From an uncultured Oscillospiraceae bacterium (GTDB lineage: Bacteria; Bacillota; Clostridia; Oscillospirales; Oscillospiraceae): DNA of 64,000 nucleotides. The stretch lies in assembly GCA_910587645.1 (NCBI GenBank), contig CAJUNA010000014.1, positions 47,383 to 111,382 on the forward strand, read 5' to 3'. Of the stretch, positions 24,242-32,719 are shown piece after piece. Numbering within the stretch: the stretch's first letter is position 1; the number at the start of each line of letters is the position of its first letter. A program made the translations under genes and the position numbers. Below the pieces are notes generated by a model. That model had not been told where the DNA came from. It saw nothing but the letters and a program-made list of their open reading frames with translations, and ran no database searches.

Positions 24242-25083
24242 TGGGGGTTATGGTAGGTAGATTTTTGATACGGGAGGGAACACACCACTGGTTCTATCTC
24301 GAGTGGATCCTCAATGCCCAGCAGCATAACGCTTTGCATCTGCACTTCACCATGGAGGACAACCCCTCTCTTACGGAGCAGGTCCGGCAGCGGTACCGGT
24401 CCAGCTACAGCGGAACCTTCTACCGCCGGTTCATCCTTGGGGAATGGACTGCGGCAAAAGGCCTGGTGTATGACTTCTTCGACCCGGCTCGGGATGCGCC
24501 TGCCCCGCCGGAAGGGGAGCTGGAGGACTATGTGATCTCCGTGGACTACGGTACTGCAAACCCCTGTTCCTTTGGCCTGTGGGGGCTTCGTGGCGGTGTC
24601 TGGTACCGGGTAGAGGAATATTACTACGCTTCCCGGCGCACCGGCGTACAGCTTACGGATCAGGAATACACGGCGGCGCTGCGCTGTCTGGCAGGAGAGC
24701 ACGCCATCCGCTGCATTGTGGCCGACCCGTCTGCCGCAAGCTTTATCGCCGCGCTGCGGCAGGAGGGCTACCATGTGGTAAAAGCGGATAACGAGGTTCT
24801 CTCTGGGATCCGGATCACAGCGGATCTGCTCAAAAGCGGCCGTATCGTCATTTGCAATGGCTGCAAAGACTGCCTGCGGGAGATTGCCCTTTACCGGTGG
24901 AACGAGGATGACACCGGGCGGGATGCCCCCCGCAAGGAAAATGACCACGCTATGGACGACATGCGGTATTTCGCCGTCACTATCGCCGCACAGGCTAACA
25001 TAGGCTGCGAAAATCCCTTCTGCTCCGTTGCGCGGAAACCATCCTCCGGCGGATTTATGGCAAACAAAGGAGTTGAGACATGA
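24241..25083 (+). pseudogene. terminase large subunit, 5'-truncated (nuclease half only)
   Basis: Similarity to XtmB-like TerL proteins begins at about THHWFYLEWIL (near 24280) and runs to the end: NPSLTEQVRQRY, YSGTFYRRFILGEW, then the RuvC-like nuclease with Asp in VISVDYGT, Asp in IVADPSAASF and MDDMRYF. The Walker A/B ATPase half (roughly 170-190 residues) is absent. The frame opens inside the recR terminator, and the first candidate start, GTG 24241, has no ribosome site. It cannot drive DNA packaging by itself. The stop overlaps the portal ATG. Confidence 0.8.
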
Positions 25084-26261
25084 AATTATTCAGCCAAAAG
25101 AAAAACGAACCCCAGGCCGGCGCGGCGGCTACGCCGCAGATCAAACGGGGCGGCGGGCCTCCTTTCGGCCTGCTGGGCGGCTTTGCGTCCCTCCAGACCG
25201 GCGATAAACAGCTCTACCGTGCCATCCGGGAGGCAGTACCTCTGGTGGATGCCTGTATTTCCAAGATTATCCGGCTCTGTGGCGGTGTGTCCGTCCAGTG
25301 TGAGGATCCCAAGGCGGACTACGCCCTGAAACGCTTCTTTGAGCAGGTGGACACCGGCCGGGGACAGCGGGGCATCAACACCTTCCTGGATCAATACATG
25401 GACTCTATGCTGGTATTCGGGCAGGCGGTGGCGGAAATCGTTCCCACTGCCGGAAACGATGATATCGCTGCTGTCCTGTGCGGACGGGTGGAGGATGTGC
25501 AGGTCTGGGAAGGGGACGGGCCGCTGGATTTTAAGCTCTGCGGCCGGGATCAGTACGGGCAGCTCAAACCCTTCCCCCACCAAAACCTGCTGCTGTTTAC
25601 ACCCTTTCAGCCTGAGGCTTACGCCCCATATGGCGTGTCCTTGCTGCGGTCCATGCCCTTTTTGACCGACCTGTTGGGCAAGATTTATTCCGCCATCGGC
25701 GTCAACTGGGAGCGGATGGGCAACGTCCGTTACGCGGTGGTTTACAAGCCCGGCAGCGGCGACTGGGAGCGGGGCATGGCCCAGGAGCGCAGCAAGCAGC
25801 TTGCTTCAGAATGGAGCCGCGCTATGGAGAGCACCCGCAACGGCTGCGTCCGGGACTTCGTGGCGGTGGGGGATGTGGAGATCAAAGTTATCGGCGCGGA
25901 TAACCAAATTCTGGACAGCTCCGTGCCCATCCGGCAAATCCTGGAGCAGCTTGTGAGCAAAACCGGCATTCCGCCCTTCATGCTGGGGCTGAGCTGGTCC
26001 AGCACCGAACGGATGAGCACCCAGCAGGCCGACCTGCTGACTACGGAAATGACCGCCATCCGCCGCACACTGACTCCCGCCCTGGAGCGGATCGCCCAGA
26101 TGTGGCTACGGATGCACGGCTACGGATGCGGTTTCCGGATCGTTTGGGATGACATCAATCTTCAGGATCTCCTGGAGGAAGCCAAAGCCGGTTGGTACCG
26201 GGAGCAGGCCAGAAAACTGGCCCTGGAAAACGATGCGGCAGAAAGGAGCAGAGAACATTGA
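25080..26261 (+). CDS. phage portal protein, XkdE-like
   Basis: The 393-residue protein has the portal arrangement. A variable N-terminus is followed by DACISKIIRLCG near residue 58, a domain with FLDQYMDSMLVFGQA, QNLLLFTPF near 175, the stem/hinge region with LRSMPFLTDLLGKIY, and a C-terminal part with STQQADLLTTEMTAIRRTL. Portals form the dodecameric DNA gate of the capsid. It is intact despite the truncated terminase upstream and overlaps it by ATGA. Confidence 0.85.
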   Translation: MKLFSQKKNEPQAGAAATPQIKRGGGPPFGLLGGFASLQTGDKQLYRAIREAVPLVDACISKIIRLCGGVSVQCEDPKADYALKRFFEQVDTGRGQRGINTFLDQYMDSMLVFGQAVAEIVPTAGNDDIAAVLCGRVEDVQVWEGDGPLDFKLCGRDQYGQLKPFPHQNLLLFTPFQPEAYAPYGVSLLRSMPFLTDLLGKIYSAIGVNWERMGNVRYAVVYKPGSGDWERGMAQERSKQLASEWSRAMESTRNGCVRDFVAVGDVEIKVIGADNQILDSSVPIRQILEQLVSKTGIPPFMLGLSWSSTERMSTQQADLLTTEMTAIRRTLTPALERIAQMWLRMHGYGCGFRIVWDDINLQDLLEEAKAGWYREQARKLALENDAAERSREH

Positions 26262-27178
26262 ACATCAAAAAAGAACCTGGCGGTGTGATACCCCACACCG
26301 TTTCGGCGGAGGATCTGGCGCTGATTAACCGCCTGAGTAAGGCAAATCTGACAGCGGAGCAGGTGTATACCTTCGCCCTGCGGCTGTGTGACAACGAGGT
26401 AGACCGGGATTGGGAACGGTTCGATGAGCACGGCCTGGAAGCCCTCAGCCAGCTCTTTACCGGTAAGAGCGGCATTTTTGACCACAACTGGTCCGCCGAA
26501 GGCCAGACGGCCCGTCTCTATAAAACCGAGATCTGCCAGGAAGACGGCCTGACCGCCGCCGGAGACCCCTGCCGGTTTTTGAAAGGCTGTGCTTACATGC
26601 TGCGCAGCGAGAAAAACGCGTCCCTCATTGAGGAGATTGAAGCCGGAATCAAAAAAGAAGTCAGCGTTGGGTGCAGCGTCTCCGGCCGCCAGTGCTCCAT
26701 CTGCGGCCAGGGGAACTGCGGGCACCAGGGGGGGCAGATCTACGATGGAAAGCTGTGCTACTTTACCCTGGCCGATCCGGTGGATGCCTACGAGTGGAGC
26801 TTCGTGGCCGTTCCCGCACAGCGGAAGGCAGGGGTCATCAAAAGCTATGTCCATAGCGATGGCGGCGGCCTCCGCCGCCTGCTGTCGGGCCACCCAGGGT
26901 GCATGAAGCAGTTGGAAGCCCTGGAGCGGGAGGCACGGCTGGGCCGGTCCTATCTGGACAGCCTGCGCCGGGAGCTGATCCGGCTGGCCGGCCTGTCCGA
27001 TGAGACGCTGGACTTACAGATTTTCTCCAAAACGGCGGAAAAGATGGACGAGGACGAGCTGCTGGAGCTGTCCAAGGCCTACCGTAAGCGGGTGGAGGAA
27101 AGATATCCTCCCATACCCCAGCTCCGGCCCCAGACGGCGGTACGTAGCCAGGATGAGGATCACGCGTTCCTCATCTAA
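26258..27178 (+). CDS. XkdF-like head protein (putative maturation protease/scaffold)
   Basis: The 306-residue protein occupies the XkdF slot between portal and capsid. The N-terminal part (about 35-190) resembles prohead-protease-like domains, with GIFDHNWSAEGQTARLY and KKEVSVGCSV. It carries a cysteine cluster CSICGQGNCGHQ near residue 146 and a helical, charged C-terminus (about 215-290) typical of scaffolding segments. The start is TTG 26258 with AAAGGAG at 9 bases; it overlaps the portal stop. The protease activity is inferred only from position and weak similarity. Confidence 0.65.
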   Translation: MNIKKEPGGVIPHTVSAEDLALINRLSKANLTAEQVYTFALRLCDNEVDRDWERFDEHGLEALSQLFTGKSGIFDHNWSAEGQTARLYKTEICQEDGLTAAGDPCRFLKGCAYMLRSEKNASLIEEIEAGIKKEVSVGCSVSGRQCSICGQGNCGHQGGQIYDGKLCYFTLADPVDAYEWSFVAVPAQRKAGVIKSYVHSDGGGLRRLLSGHPGCMKQLEALEREARLGRSYLDSLRRELIRLAGLSDETLDLQIFSKTAEKMDEDELLELSKAYRKRVEERYPPIPQLRPQTAVRSQDEDHAFLI

Positions 27179-27246
27179 CCACTTTCGGACGCTTACCCGC
27201 ACAGCGCGGTAGCGATACATTTAAATTAAACAGGAGGACTTTTTCA

Positions 27247-27594
27247 ATGAACGTTTCTTTTAACGGCGTGGGCCAGGTCTGCGCGACCTTTCTCGGGGAA
27301 AAGCTGGCCGAGGGCCATGTAGTGAAGCTCACCGGCAACGGCACGGTCGGCGAATGCGCCGCCGGAGACGCCTTCTGCGGCGTGACCACCCACTGCTGCG
27401 GCGATGCGTGTACCGTGCAGGTGTGCGGCTTCGCCACGGTTCGCTACAGCGGCAGCGCCCCCACCGTAGGCTGGAGCGCCCTGCTGGCCGATGGCAGCGG
27501 CGGTGTCAAGGCCGCTGGAACCGGCGAGACCGGCCGCCAGATGCCTGTGGTGGATGTGGATACCACCGGGAAAACGGTTACGGTTTTACTTTAA
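27247..27594 (+). CDS. capsid decoration-like protein
   Basis: The 115-residue Gly/Ala/Thr-rich beta protein (MNVSFNGVGQVCATF, GHVVKLTGNGTV, FATVRYSG) has the look of small capsid decoration or stabilising proteins placed just before the major capsid gene. It has five or more cysteines, unusual for such a protein. CAGGAGG precedes the ATG. No strict family was recognised; a cement protein is the best reading. Confidence 0.6.
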   Translation: MNVSFNGVGQVCATFLGEKLAEGHVVKLTGNGTVGECAAGDAFCGVTTHCCGDACTVQVCGFATVRYSGSAPTVGWSALLADGSGGVKAAGTGETGRQMPVVDVDTTGKTVTVLL

Positions 27595-27609
27595 GGGAGG
27601 ATGTTAACG

Positions 27610-28641
27610 ATGGCTTATACTTACGATAATCTGAAATTGGAAAAGGGCATGTACGGCGAATCCGGGAAATCTTTCACCCAGGTATTGGAGGCCGCCGACC
27701 CCAGCGAAAACTACCGGGGCACCCCGTTGGAGGGCCTGGACGCTTTCCAGCGCCAGCTCAAACGGTTCGACATCCATGTGAAGGGCAGCCGCTCCGATAC
27801 GGTGGAGAAATTTTTCCGCACCAGTGAGTCGGCGGTGCTGTTTCCGGAGTTCGTCTCCCGGGTTGTCCGCCAGGGGATGGAAGAGGACAACGTCCTGCCC
27901 TCCATCACTGCCACGGTGACGCAGTTTGACGGCATGGATTACCGCTCCATCTCCTCCGTCCCCAGCGAGGAGGACAAGAGCCTGAAACGGGTAGAGGAGG
28001 GCGCGCAGCTTCCCCAGACCACCGTGCAGACCCAGAACAATCTGGTGCAGCTCCACAAGCGGGGCCGGATGCTGGTCGCTTCCTACGAAGCCGTCCGATT
28101 CCAGCGGTTGGATCTGTTTTCCATCACCCTGCGCCAGATCGGCAGCCACATCGCCCGGATGCATCTGGAGGATGCCATCAAGGTCATCATCGACGGAGAT
28201 GGCAACGGCAATCCCGCCCAGTCCTTCACCATCGGCACCGCCCCTATCGGCGGAACCAAAGGCAAGCTGACCTATGAAGCCCTGCTGGACTTCTGGGGGC
28301 AGTTTGATCCCTACACTATGAACACCATCCTGGTGCCCAACGCGGTGATGCTGGAGATGCTGAAAATGAGCGAATTCCAGAATCCCCTCACCGGTCTGAA
28401 TTTCCAGGGCACCGGTACCTTGGCCTCCCCTCTGGGTGCAACGCTGCTGCGCACCAGTGCCATGCCCGCCGGCAAGCTCATCGGCCTGGACCGCAACTAC
28501 GCCCTGGAGATGGTCAGTGCGGGCGATGTGATGGTGGAGTATGACAAGCTTATCGACCGCCAGGTGGAGCGGGCGGCGATTACCAGCATTTCCGGCTTCG
28601 CCAAGCTGTACGCTGATGCCGGGAAAATCCTGACCGTTTGA
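27610..28641 (+). CDS. major capsid protein, XkdG-like
   Basis: This 343-residue protein is HK97-fold-like. It has an N-terminal helical segment (FFRTSESAVLFPEFVSR near residue 77), the long-helix region RMHLEDAIKVIIDGDG near 187, the A-domain stretch FDPYTMNTILVPNAVMLEML near 230 and a C-terminal RQVERAAITSISGFAKLY. It matches the PBSX/skin YqbE-type capsids. Complete length argues for retention of capsid formation. GGGAGG lies 9 bases before the ATG. Confidence 0.85.
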   Translation: MAYTYDNLKLEKGMYGESGKSFTQVLEAADPSENYRGTPLEGLDAFQRQLKRFDIHVKGSRSDTVEKFFRTSESAVLFPEFVSRVVRQGMEEDNVLPSITATVTQFDGMDYRSISSVPSEEDKSLKRVEEGAQLPQTTVQTQNNLVQLHKRGRMLVASYEAVRFQRLDLFSITLRQIGSHIARMHLEDAIKVIIDGDGNGNPAQSFTIGTAPIGGTKGKLTYEALLDFWGQFDPYTMNTILVPNAVMLEMLKMSEFQNPLTGLNFQGTGTLASPLGATLLRTSAMPAGKLIGLDRNYALEMVSAGDVMVEYDKLIDRQVERAAITSISGFAKLYADAGKILTV

Positions 28642-28675
28642 TCCGGGCGGACATCTGCAAGAAAGGGGCGCAACT

Positions 28676-29038
28676 ATGCTGGAACACATTATGTCCTTAG
28701 CGTCCGCCATCGTCCAGCCATCGGAAGCGGAAAAACCGCTGCTGGCCGCGCTCTGCACCGCCGCGCAGGCAAGGCTGGCGGGCCGCCTGCGGGCGGGGCT
28801 CTCCCCGGAGGACTGCGCCGACGCATTTCCCTGCGCCGCCGCCCTTCTGGCCGCGGCAGGGCTTCTGCCCTGCCGCGGCAGCGGGGGTGAGGTTCAGCAG
28901 TTCTCGGCAGGCGATGTAAGCATCCGCACCGGCGGCAGCCTGGGAGAAGCTGCCGCCGCTATGGAGCGGCAGGCAATGGCGCTGCTGGATGCCTATTCGG
29001 AGGATGGCGGTTTCGCCTTTCTGGGGGTGAGGGGATGA
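28676..29038 (+). CDS. head-tail connector-like protein
   Basis: The 120-residue, Ala/Leu-rich helical protein sits in the position of YqbG-type head-tail connectors directly after the capsid gene. It ends with AAAMERQAMALLDAYSEDGGFAFLGVRG, similar to the C-termini of such connectors. Assignment rests on position and helical character. It overlaps the next gene by four bases. Confidence 0.55.
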   Translation: MLEHIMSLASAIVQPSEAEKPLLAALCTAAQARLAGRLRAGLSPEDCADAFPCAAALLAAAGLLPCRGSGGEVQQFSAGDVSIRTGGSLGEAAAAMERQAMALLDAYSEDGGFAFLGVRG

Positions 29039-29367
29039 AAACCCTGCTGACAGAGCGGATGCGCCAGTATGGGCAGAAGGTTATGGTCATCCCCTCCGGC
29101 CCCGGCCAAGTGCGGCTGGCTACCGCATTTTTGCAGCCCATCCTAAAAAAGCGGGAGGATCTTCCAGCCGCTGCCACGCCCCTGGGGGCGGTGAGCGAAC
29201 AGCGGTGGCTTTACATTGGCCCTGCCGGGATCACGCTTTCGCCAGGGGACCGGATCCGGTCCGCAGAGCTTTACCTAATCGTCCAGGAAGTGCTGACCGT
29301 AAACTTGGGCCGGGACGCCATGTATCGCCGCGCCATCCTGCGGCGGGAAAAGGAGGGTCCACTGTGA
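29035..29367 (+). CDS. head closure-like protein (XkdH position)
   Basis: The 110-residue beta-rich protein occupies the XkdH slot. It contains SEQRWLYIGPAGITLSPGD and YLIVQEVLTVNLG, consistent with the small stopper/closure fold of the head-tail junction. Its start overlaps the connector stop (ATGA) and its stop overlaps the following GTG. No XkdI-like gene follows. Confidence 0.55.
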   Translation: MKTLLTERMRQYGQKVMVIPSGPGQVRLATAFLQPILKKREDLPAAATPLGAVSEQRWLYIGPAGITLSPGDRIRSAELYLIVQEVLTVNLGRDAMYRRAILRREKEGPL

Positions 29368-29867
29368 ATGGATTGGAACAGGTGAAATCGGCCCTCTCCG
29401 CAGCCTTGGAGCGGGCCGGAATCGAAACTAGGACCGCCTACGCCCCTGGCTGGGCCAAGGCGTATGAAACCCCCGTGGTTGCCGTGGGCCTTCGCACCGG
29501 CGAAAGCAAGGGCGGCGCGCTGAGCCACTACCTGGGCCGCCAGACGGATCCAGAGACACTGGCGGGCCGGGATGTCTATGGCCTGCGGCTGGATCTAACC
29601 CTGTCCCTTGACATCTACTGCCCACCCCGGGAGGGGGCGGCGGGATGCGATGGGGTACTGGAAGCCCTGCATCAGATCATGCTGGAGGGCCTGCCCCCGG
29701 GACTGAAGCCCACCGGCCTGAAATGGGAGGAGGCAGCATGGGATCCGGATACCTCCATGTTCCTGCGGCGGGGCAGTCTGGCTTGCGGCGCGTATTTCAT
29801 CGCGGCGGCGTCCGAGGACGGGCCGCTGCTGACAGATTTTATATTGAAAGGTGTTGTGAACAAATGA
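29364..29867 (+). CDS. XkdJ-like tail completion protein
   Basis: The 167-residue protein begins at a GTG overlapping the previous stop, with AAGGAGGG upstream. It contains VVAVGLRTGESK and DLTLSLDIYCPP, and a C-terminal RRGSLACGAYFIAAASEDG, as in proteins encoded just before contractile-tail sheaths in PBSX-type clusters. Its role as tail terminator or adaptor is inferred from position. Confidence 0.55.
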   Translation: MNGLEQVKSALSAALERAGIETRTAYAPGWAKAYETPVVAVGLRTGESKGGALSHYLGRQTDPETLAGRDVYGLRLDLTLSLDIYCPPREGAAGCDGVLEALHQIMLEGLPPGLKPTGLKWEEAAWDPDTSMFLRRGSLACGAYFIAAASEDGPLLTDFILKGVVNK

Positions 29868-30922
29868 AAAGTATCATTCACGAGCGTCCCGGGGTTTATT
29901 CCTCCTACGATGCGTCCACCGCCATCCGGGGCGGGCGGGCCGTGCGTACCATCGGCGTAGCGGCGAAGAGCGTCTCCGGCACGGCCAACGCCGTGGTACG
30001 GCTGACCAGCTATGAGCAGGGCCTTGCCGCCTTCGGCGAGGATGAGAGCGGCAAGGCCGGGATGTCCACCCTGCTACGCCTGCTGTTCCAGGGCGGCGCG
30101 TCCGCCGTGGCAGCGGTAAAGGTGGACGGCGCGGACTATGAGGCCGCCTTTGCCGCCCTACAGACGGCGGAGGACGTGCAGGTGGTAATCTGCGACAGCG
30201 GCGAACTGGAGGTTCAGCAGGCCCTCCGGGCCAGCCTGGAGAGTGCTTCCGCGGCGCGCAGGGAGCGTATTGCTGTGGTGGGCATGCATGGCGCCACGGT
30301 CACGGAGCTGACCGCCCGGGCGGAAGCCCTCAACAGCGAGCGGATAGCCCTGGTCGGCCCTGACTGCCTGGATGGCGGCGGAAAGCCCCTGGCGGGCGTA
30401 TTCGCTGCTGCGGCAGTAGCGGCGGCGGCAGCATCATCCCGGGACCCCGCTGTCCCAATCAATGGCACAGCCCTTCCCGGCCTGGCCGGTGTAAGCCAGG
30501 ATTATAGCGACAATGACATCGACCTGCTGGTGCGCGGCGGTGTGACGCCTCTGGAAGCGGCAGGGGGCGCGGTGTCCCCAGTCCGGGGGATCACCACCCG
30601 GACTTCCACTGGCGGCGTCAAGGATGCCACCTGGCGGGAGCTGACCACCATCCTTATTGTGGATGATGTGATCCCCTCTATCCGCCGCAGTCTACGCAGC
30701 CGGTTCAGCCAGGCCAAGAATACCCTCCGGACCCGGGGCGCCATCCGCGCCCAAACCATTGTAGAGCTGGAAAGCAAGCTCCGCGCAGAGATTATTGACG
30801 GCTACAGCGATGTGTCGGTGTCCGCCAGCGGGGACGACCCCTCGGTGTGCCTGGTGGAATTCGGCTTCTCCGTAGCCCATGGGCTGAACCAAATCTACCT
30901 GACCGCCCACATCACGATTTAA
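29864..30922 (+). CDS. contractile tail sheath protein, XkdK-like
   Basis: The 352-residue protein has the sheath pattern: a short N-terminal beta segment (HERPGVYSSYDAS), a variable middle domain (about 90-200), the conserved NDIDLLVRGGVTPLEA (about 218) and a C-terminal domain with ELTTILIVDDVIPSIRRSL, KNTLRTRGAIR and GFSVAHGLNQIYLTAHI. It is somewhat shorter than XkdK (about 466), mainly in the middle. This defines the structure as a contractile tail. Confidence 0.88.
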   Translation: MKSIIHERPGVYSSYDASTAIRGGRAVRTIGVAAKSVSGTANAVVRLTSYEQGLAAFGEDESGKAGMSTLLRLLFQGGASAVAAVKVDGADYEAAFAALQTAEDVQVVICDSGELEVQQALRASLESASAARRERIAVVGMHGATVTELTARAEALNSERIALVGPDCLDGGGKPLAGVFAAAAVAAAAASSRDPAVPINGTALPGLAGVSQDYSDNDIDLLVRGGVTPLEAAGGAVSPVRGITTRTSTGGVKDATWRELTTILIVDDVIPSIRRSLRSRFSQAKNTLRTRGAIRAQTIVELESKLRAEIIDGYSDVSVSASGDDPSVCLVEFGFSVAHGLNQIYLTAHITI

Positions 30923-30934
30923 GGAGGCTTCGAC

Positions 30935-31327
30935 ATGATGGAAGTAACAGGATTTCCCACAAGCTGCGACATCTACCTGGAGCTGGAGGGCCAGAAGGTG
31001 GCCGTTGTCCAGAGCTATACCGCCAAGGCCACCAAGTCCAGCCAGGTGGTGGAGGCCTTTGGCGAGCGCGAGCCAGTGGCCACGATCAACGGCCAGAGTA
31101 AATACGTCTTGGAGCTGACCCGGCTGTACGCCACCGATGACGCCATCAGCGATGGCATCGACTTCTTCGCCCTGGAGAACTTCTCCCTGGTGATCTGCAA
31201 ACCAGACCGTAAAGTGATTTACAGCGGATGCCAGTGGAGTGCCATCCAGGAGGAGGGCAAAGTCGGGTCCATGGTGGCGGAAAAAGTCACGGTCTTTGCC
31301 ACCAGCCGCATTGAGGTCTCCGCCTGA
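30935..31327 (+). CDS. tail tube protein, XkdM-like
   Basis: The 130-residue beta-barrel-type protein follows the sheath gene as in all contractile tails and contains AVVQSYTAKATKSSQVVEAFGE and YVLELTRLY. It is about the size of known tail tube subunits (130-170). AAGGAGG is 8 bases before the first ATG. The stop shares bases with the start of the next gene. Confidence 0.75.
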   Translation: MMEVTGFPTSCDIYLELEGQKVAVVQSYTAKATKSSQVVEAFGEREPVATINGQSKYVLELTRLYATDDAISDGIDFFALENFSLVICKPDRKVIYSGCQWSAIQEEGKVGSMVAEKVTVFATSRIEVSA

Positions 31328-32133
31328 TGGAGGGCCAGGAGCGGATCCAGGTCAATTTCCAGATCCCTGCCAGTGCCCTGGAGGGGCTCTCCCGGCTGAC
31401 GGAGCAGCTCCGCCTGCTGGCGGAAGCCTTTCAGAACCGGGCGGAAATCCCTGGGGCGCCTATCCGGGAGCGGGGGGAAAATACGGCCTTTGACCTGGCA
31501 AAATTTCAGGCCATGGATGTGGCGGGCAGCCTGCCGGATCCCGCCGCCCCCATGGAACGTATGGCGCGAACGGAGCTTCCCGCCCCCACCCCAAACCGGG
31601 GAACCGTTTCGGTAAAGCTCCCCCAGCCAGACACAGCAGCGCGAACCGTTGGCCAGCTTATGGAGGATCCCGCCCCAGCGGGATCCTCCTCCACCGGAAG
31701 CGGCGATACTGGAACTGCTGCCCTTCCCGCGCTACAGCCGGTGGAGGACGCGCAGGCCGTCCAGTCTGCCGTCTCCACCGCGCTGGAGGACGCGCTCCCG
31801 GCGGGGCCCGGAGATATGGGACAGCCCTCCTCTCCCCACCCCGCCAGGGCGGATGCGGAAAGCCCCCTTCCCAACGCGCCTTCCGCTGGAGTGCCAGCGT
31901 GGGCACAGTCCGCCCCGCCCACTGTTGTCCAGACAGAAATGTCCATGGGCGCGGCTGTCCCCACCCAGGTGGAACCGGCATTTGCTGCTGCGCCGGACAC
32001 ACCGCCAAACCGCTGGGGTGGCCTTCCGGAGGAAGTTTCCCTGCCCACGCCCCTGCCGCTGACGGCGGAAGCAGTCTCCCAGGCCTTCCAGCGGGACGGG
32101 CGGCGGTATGACAGCGGATTCCCTTTATATTAG
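31327..32133 (+). CDS. Pro/Ala-rich protein in the tape-measure position
   Basis: The 268-residue protein has a short helical N-terminus (ALEGLSRLTEQLRLLAEAFQ, residues about 17-36). A long Pro/Ala/Ser-rich low-complexity middle (about 70-230) follows, then a conserved-looking end (AEAVSQAFQRDGRRYDSGF). In PBSX this slot holds a chaperone gene and a tape measure of well over 1000 residues; here only this protein is present. It may act as a very short ruler or tail assembly factor. No family was recognised. Confidence 0.6.
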   Translation: MEGQERIQVNFQIPASALEGLSRLTEQLRLLAEAFQNRAEIPGAPIRERGENTAFDLAKFQAMDVAGSLPDPAAPMERMARTELPAPTPNRGTVSVKLPQPDTAARTVGQLMEDPAPAGSSSTGSGDTGTAALPALQPVEDAQAVQSAVSTALEDALPAGPGDMGQPSSPHPARADAESPLPNAPSAGVPAWAQSAPPTVVQTEMSMGAAVPTQVEPAFAAAPDTPPNRWGGLPEEVSLPTPLPLTAEAVSQAFQRDGRRYDSGFPLY

Positions 32134-32146
32134 GAGGTGGTGAACC

Positions 32147-32719
32147 ATGCTTTTAGCGCCGATGCGCTATAAAACCTACATCTGGCCCTATAACCCCGCT
32201 GTGTATGCGATCACCTACCAGCGGCAGGTCGTCTCCCACAAAGTCCCCTTTGGCCGGTACTGTATGCAGGATCTGGGCATGGACTGCCGGATCATCCGGG
32301 GGCAGGGGGAATTTGCAGGGCCTGATGCCTACGAGGAATTCAAACGGCTGGCCAGCGTGTTTTATCAGGACGGCCCCGGCCTGCTGATCCATCCCCTGTG
32401 GCAGATCTCCAACGCCTATTTCACCAGCCTGAAGGTGGAGCAGGAGCCGCTGCCGGACTATGTCCGCTACAGCTTCGAGTTCCAGGAGCGGTTTGACGGT
32501 GGCAGTGAAAAGCTGATAGACCTTACCGCCCCCAGCCTCCCGGCCCAGGCAGCGGCGGCGGCAAAGCCCACCCGGGAACACACCGTCACCAGCGGCGACA
32601 CGTTGTGGGGCATCGCGAAAAAATACGGCACATCCCTGGAGAGACTGCTGCAAGCCAACCCTGGGATCAAAAACCCTAACCTGATCCATCCCGGAGACAA
32701 GGTGGTGATCCCCGCGTGA
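32147..32719 (+). CDS. LysM-domain tail protein, XkdP-like
   Basis: The 190-residue protein has an N-terminal domain (about 1-125) typical of XkdP and a C-terminal LysM motif (HTVTSGDTLWGIAKKYGTS to HPGDKVVIPA, about 145-190), joined by an Ala-rich linker. LysM could bind peptidoglycan, but in contractile tails this protein belongs to the hub. AGGAGG precedes the ATG, and its end overlaps the next GTG. Confidence 0.85.
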   Translation: MLLAPMRYKTYIWPYNPAVYAITYQRQVVSHKVPFGRYCMQDLGMDCRIIRGQGEFAGPDAYEEFKRLASVFYQDGPGLLIHPLWQISNAYFTSLKVEQEPLPDYVRYSFEFQERFDGGSEKLIDLTAPSLPAQAAAAAKPTREHTVTSGDTLWGIAKKYGTSLERLLQANPGIKNPNLIHPGDKVVIPA

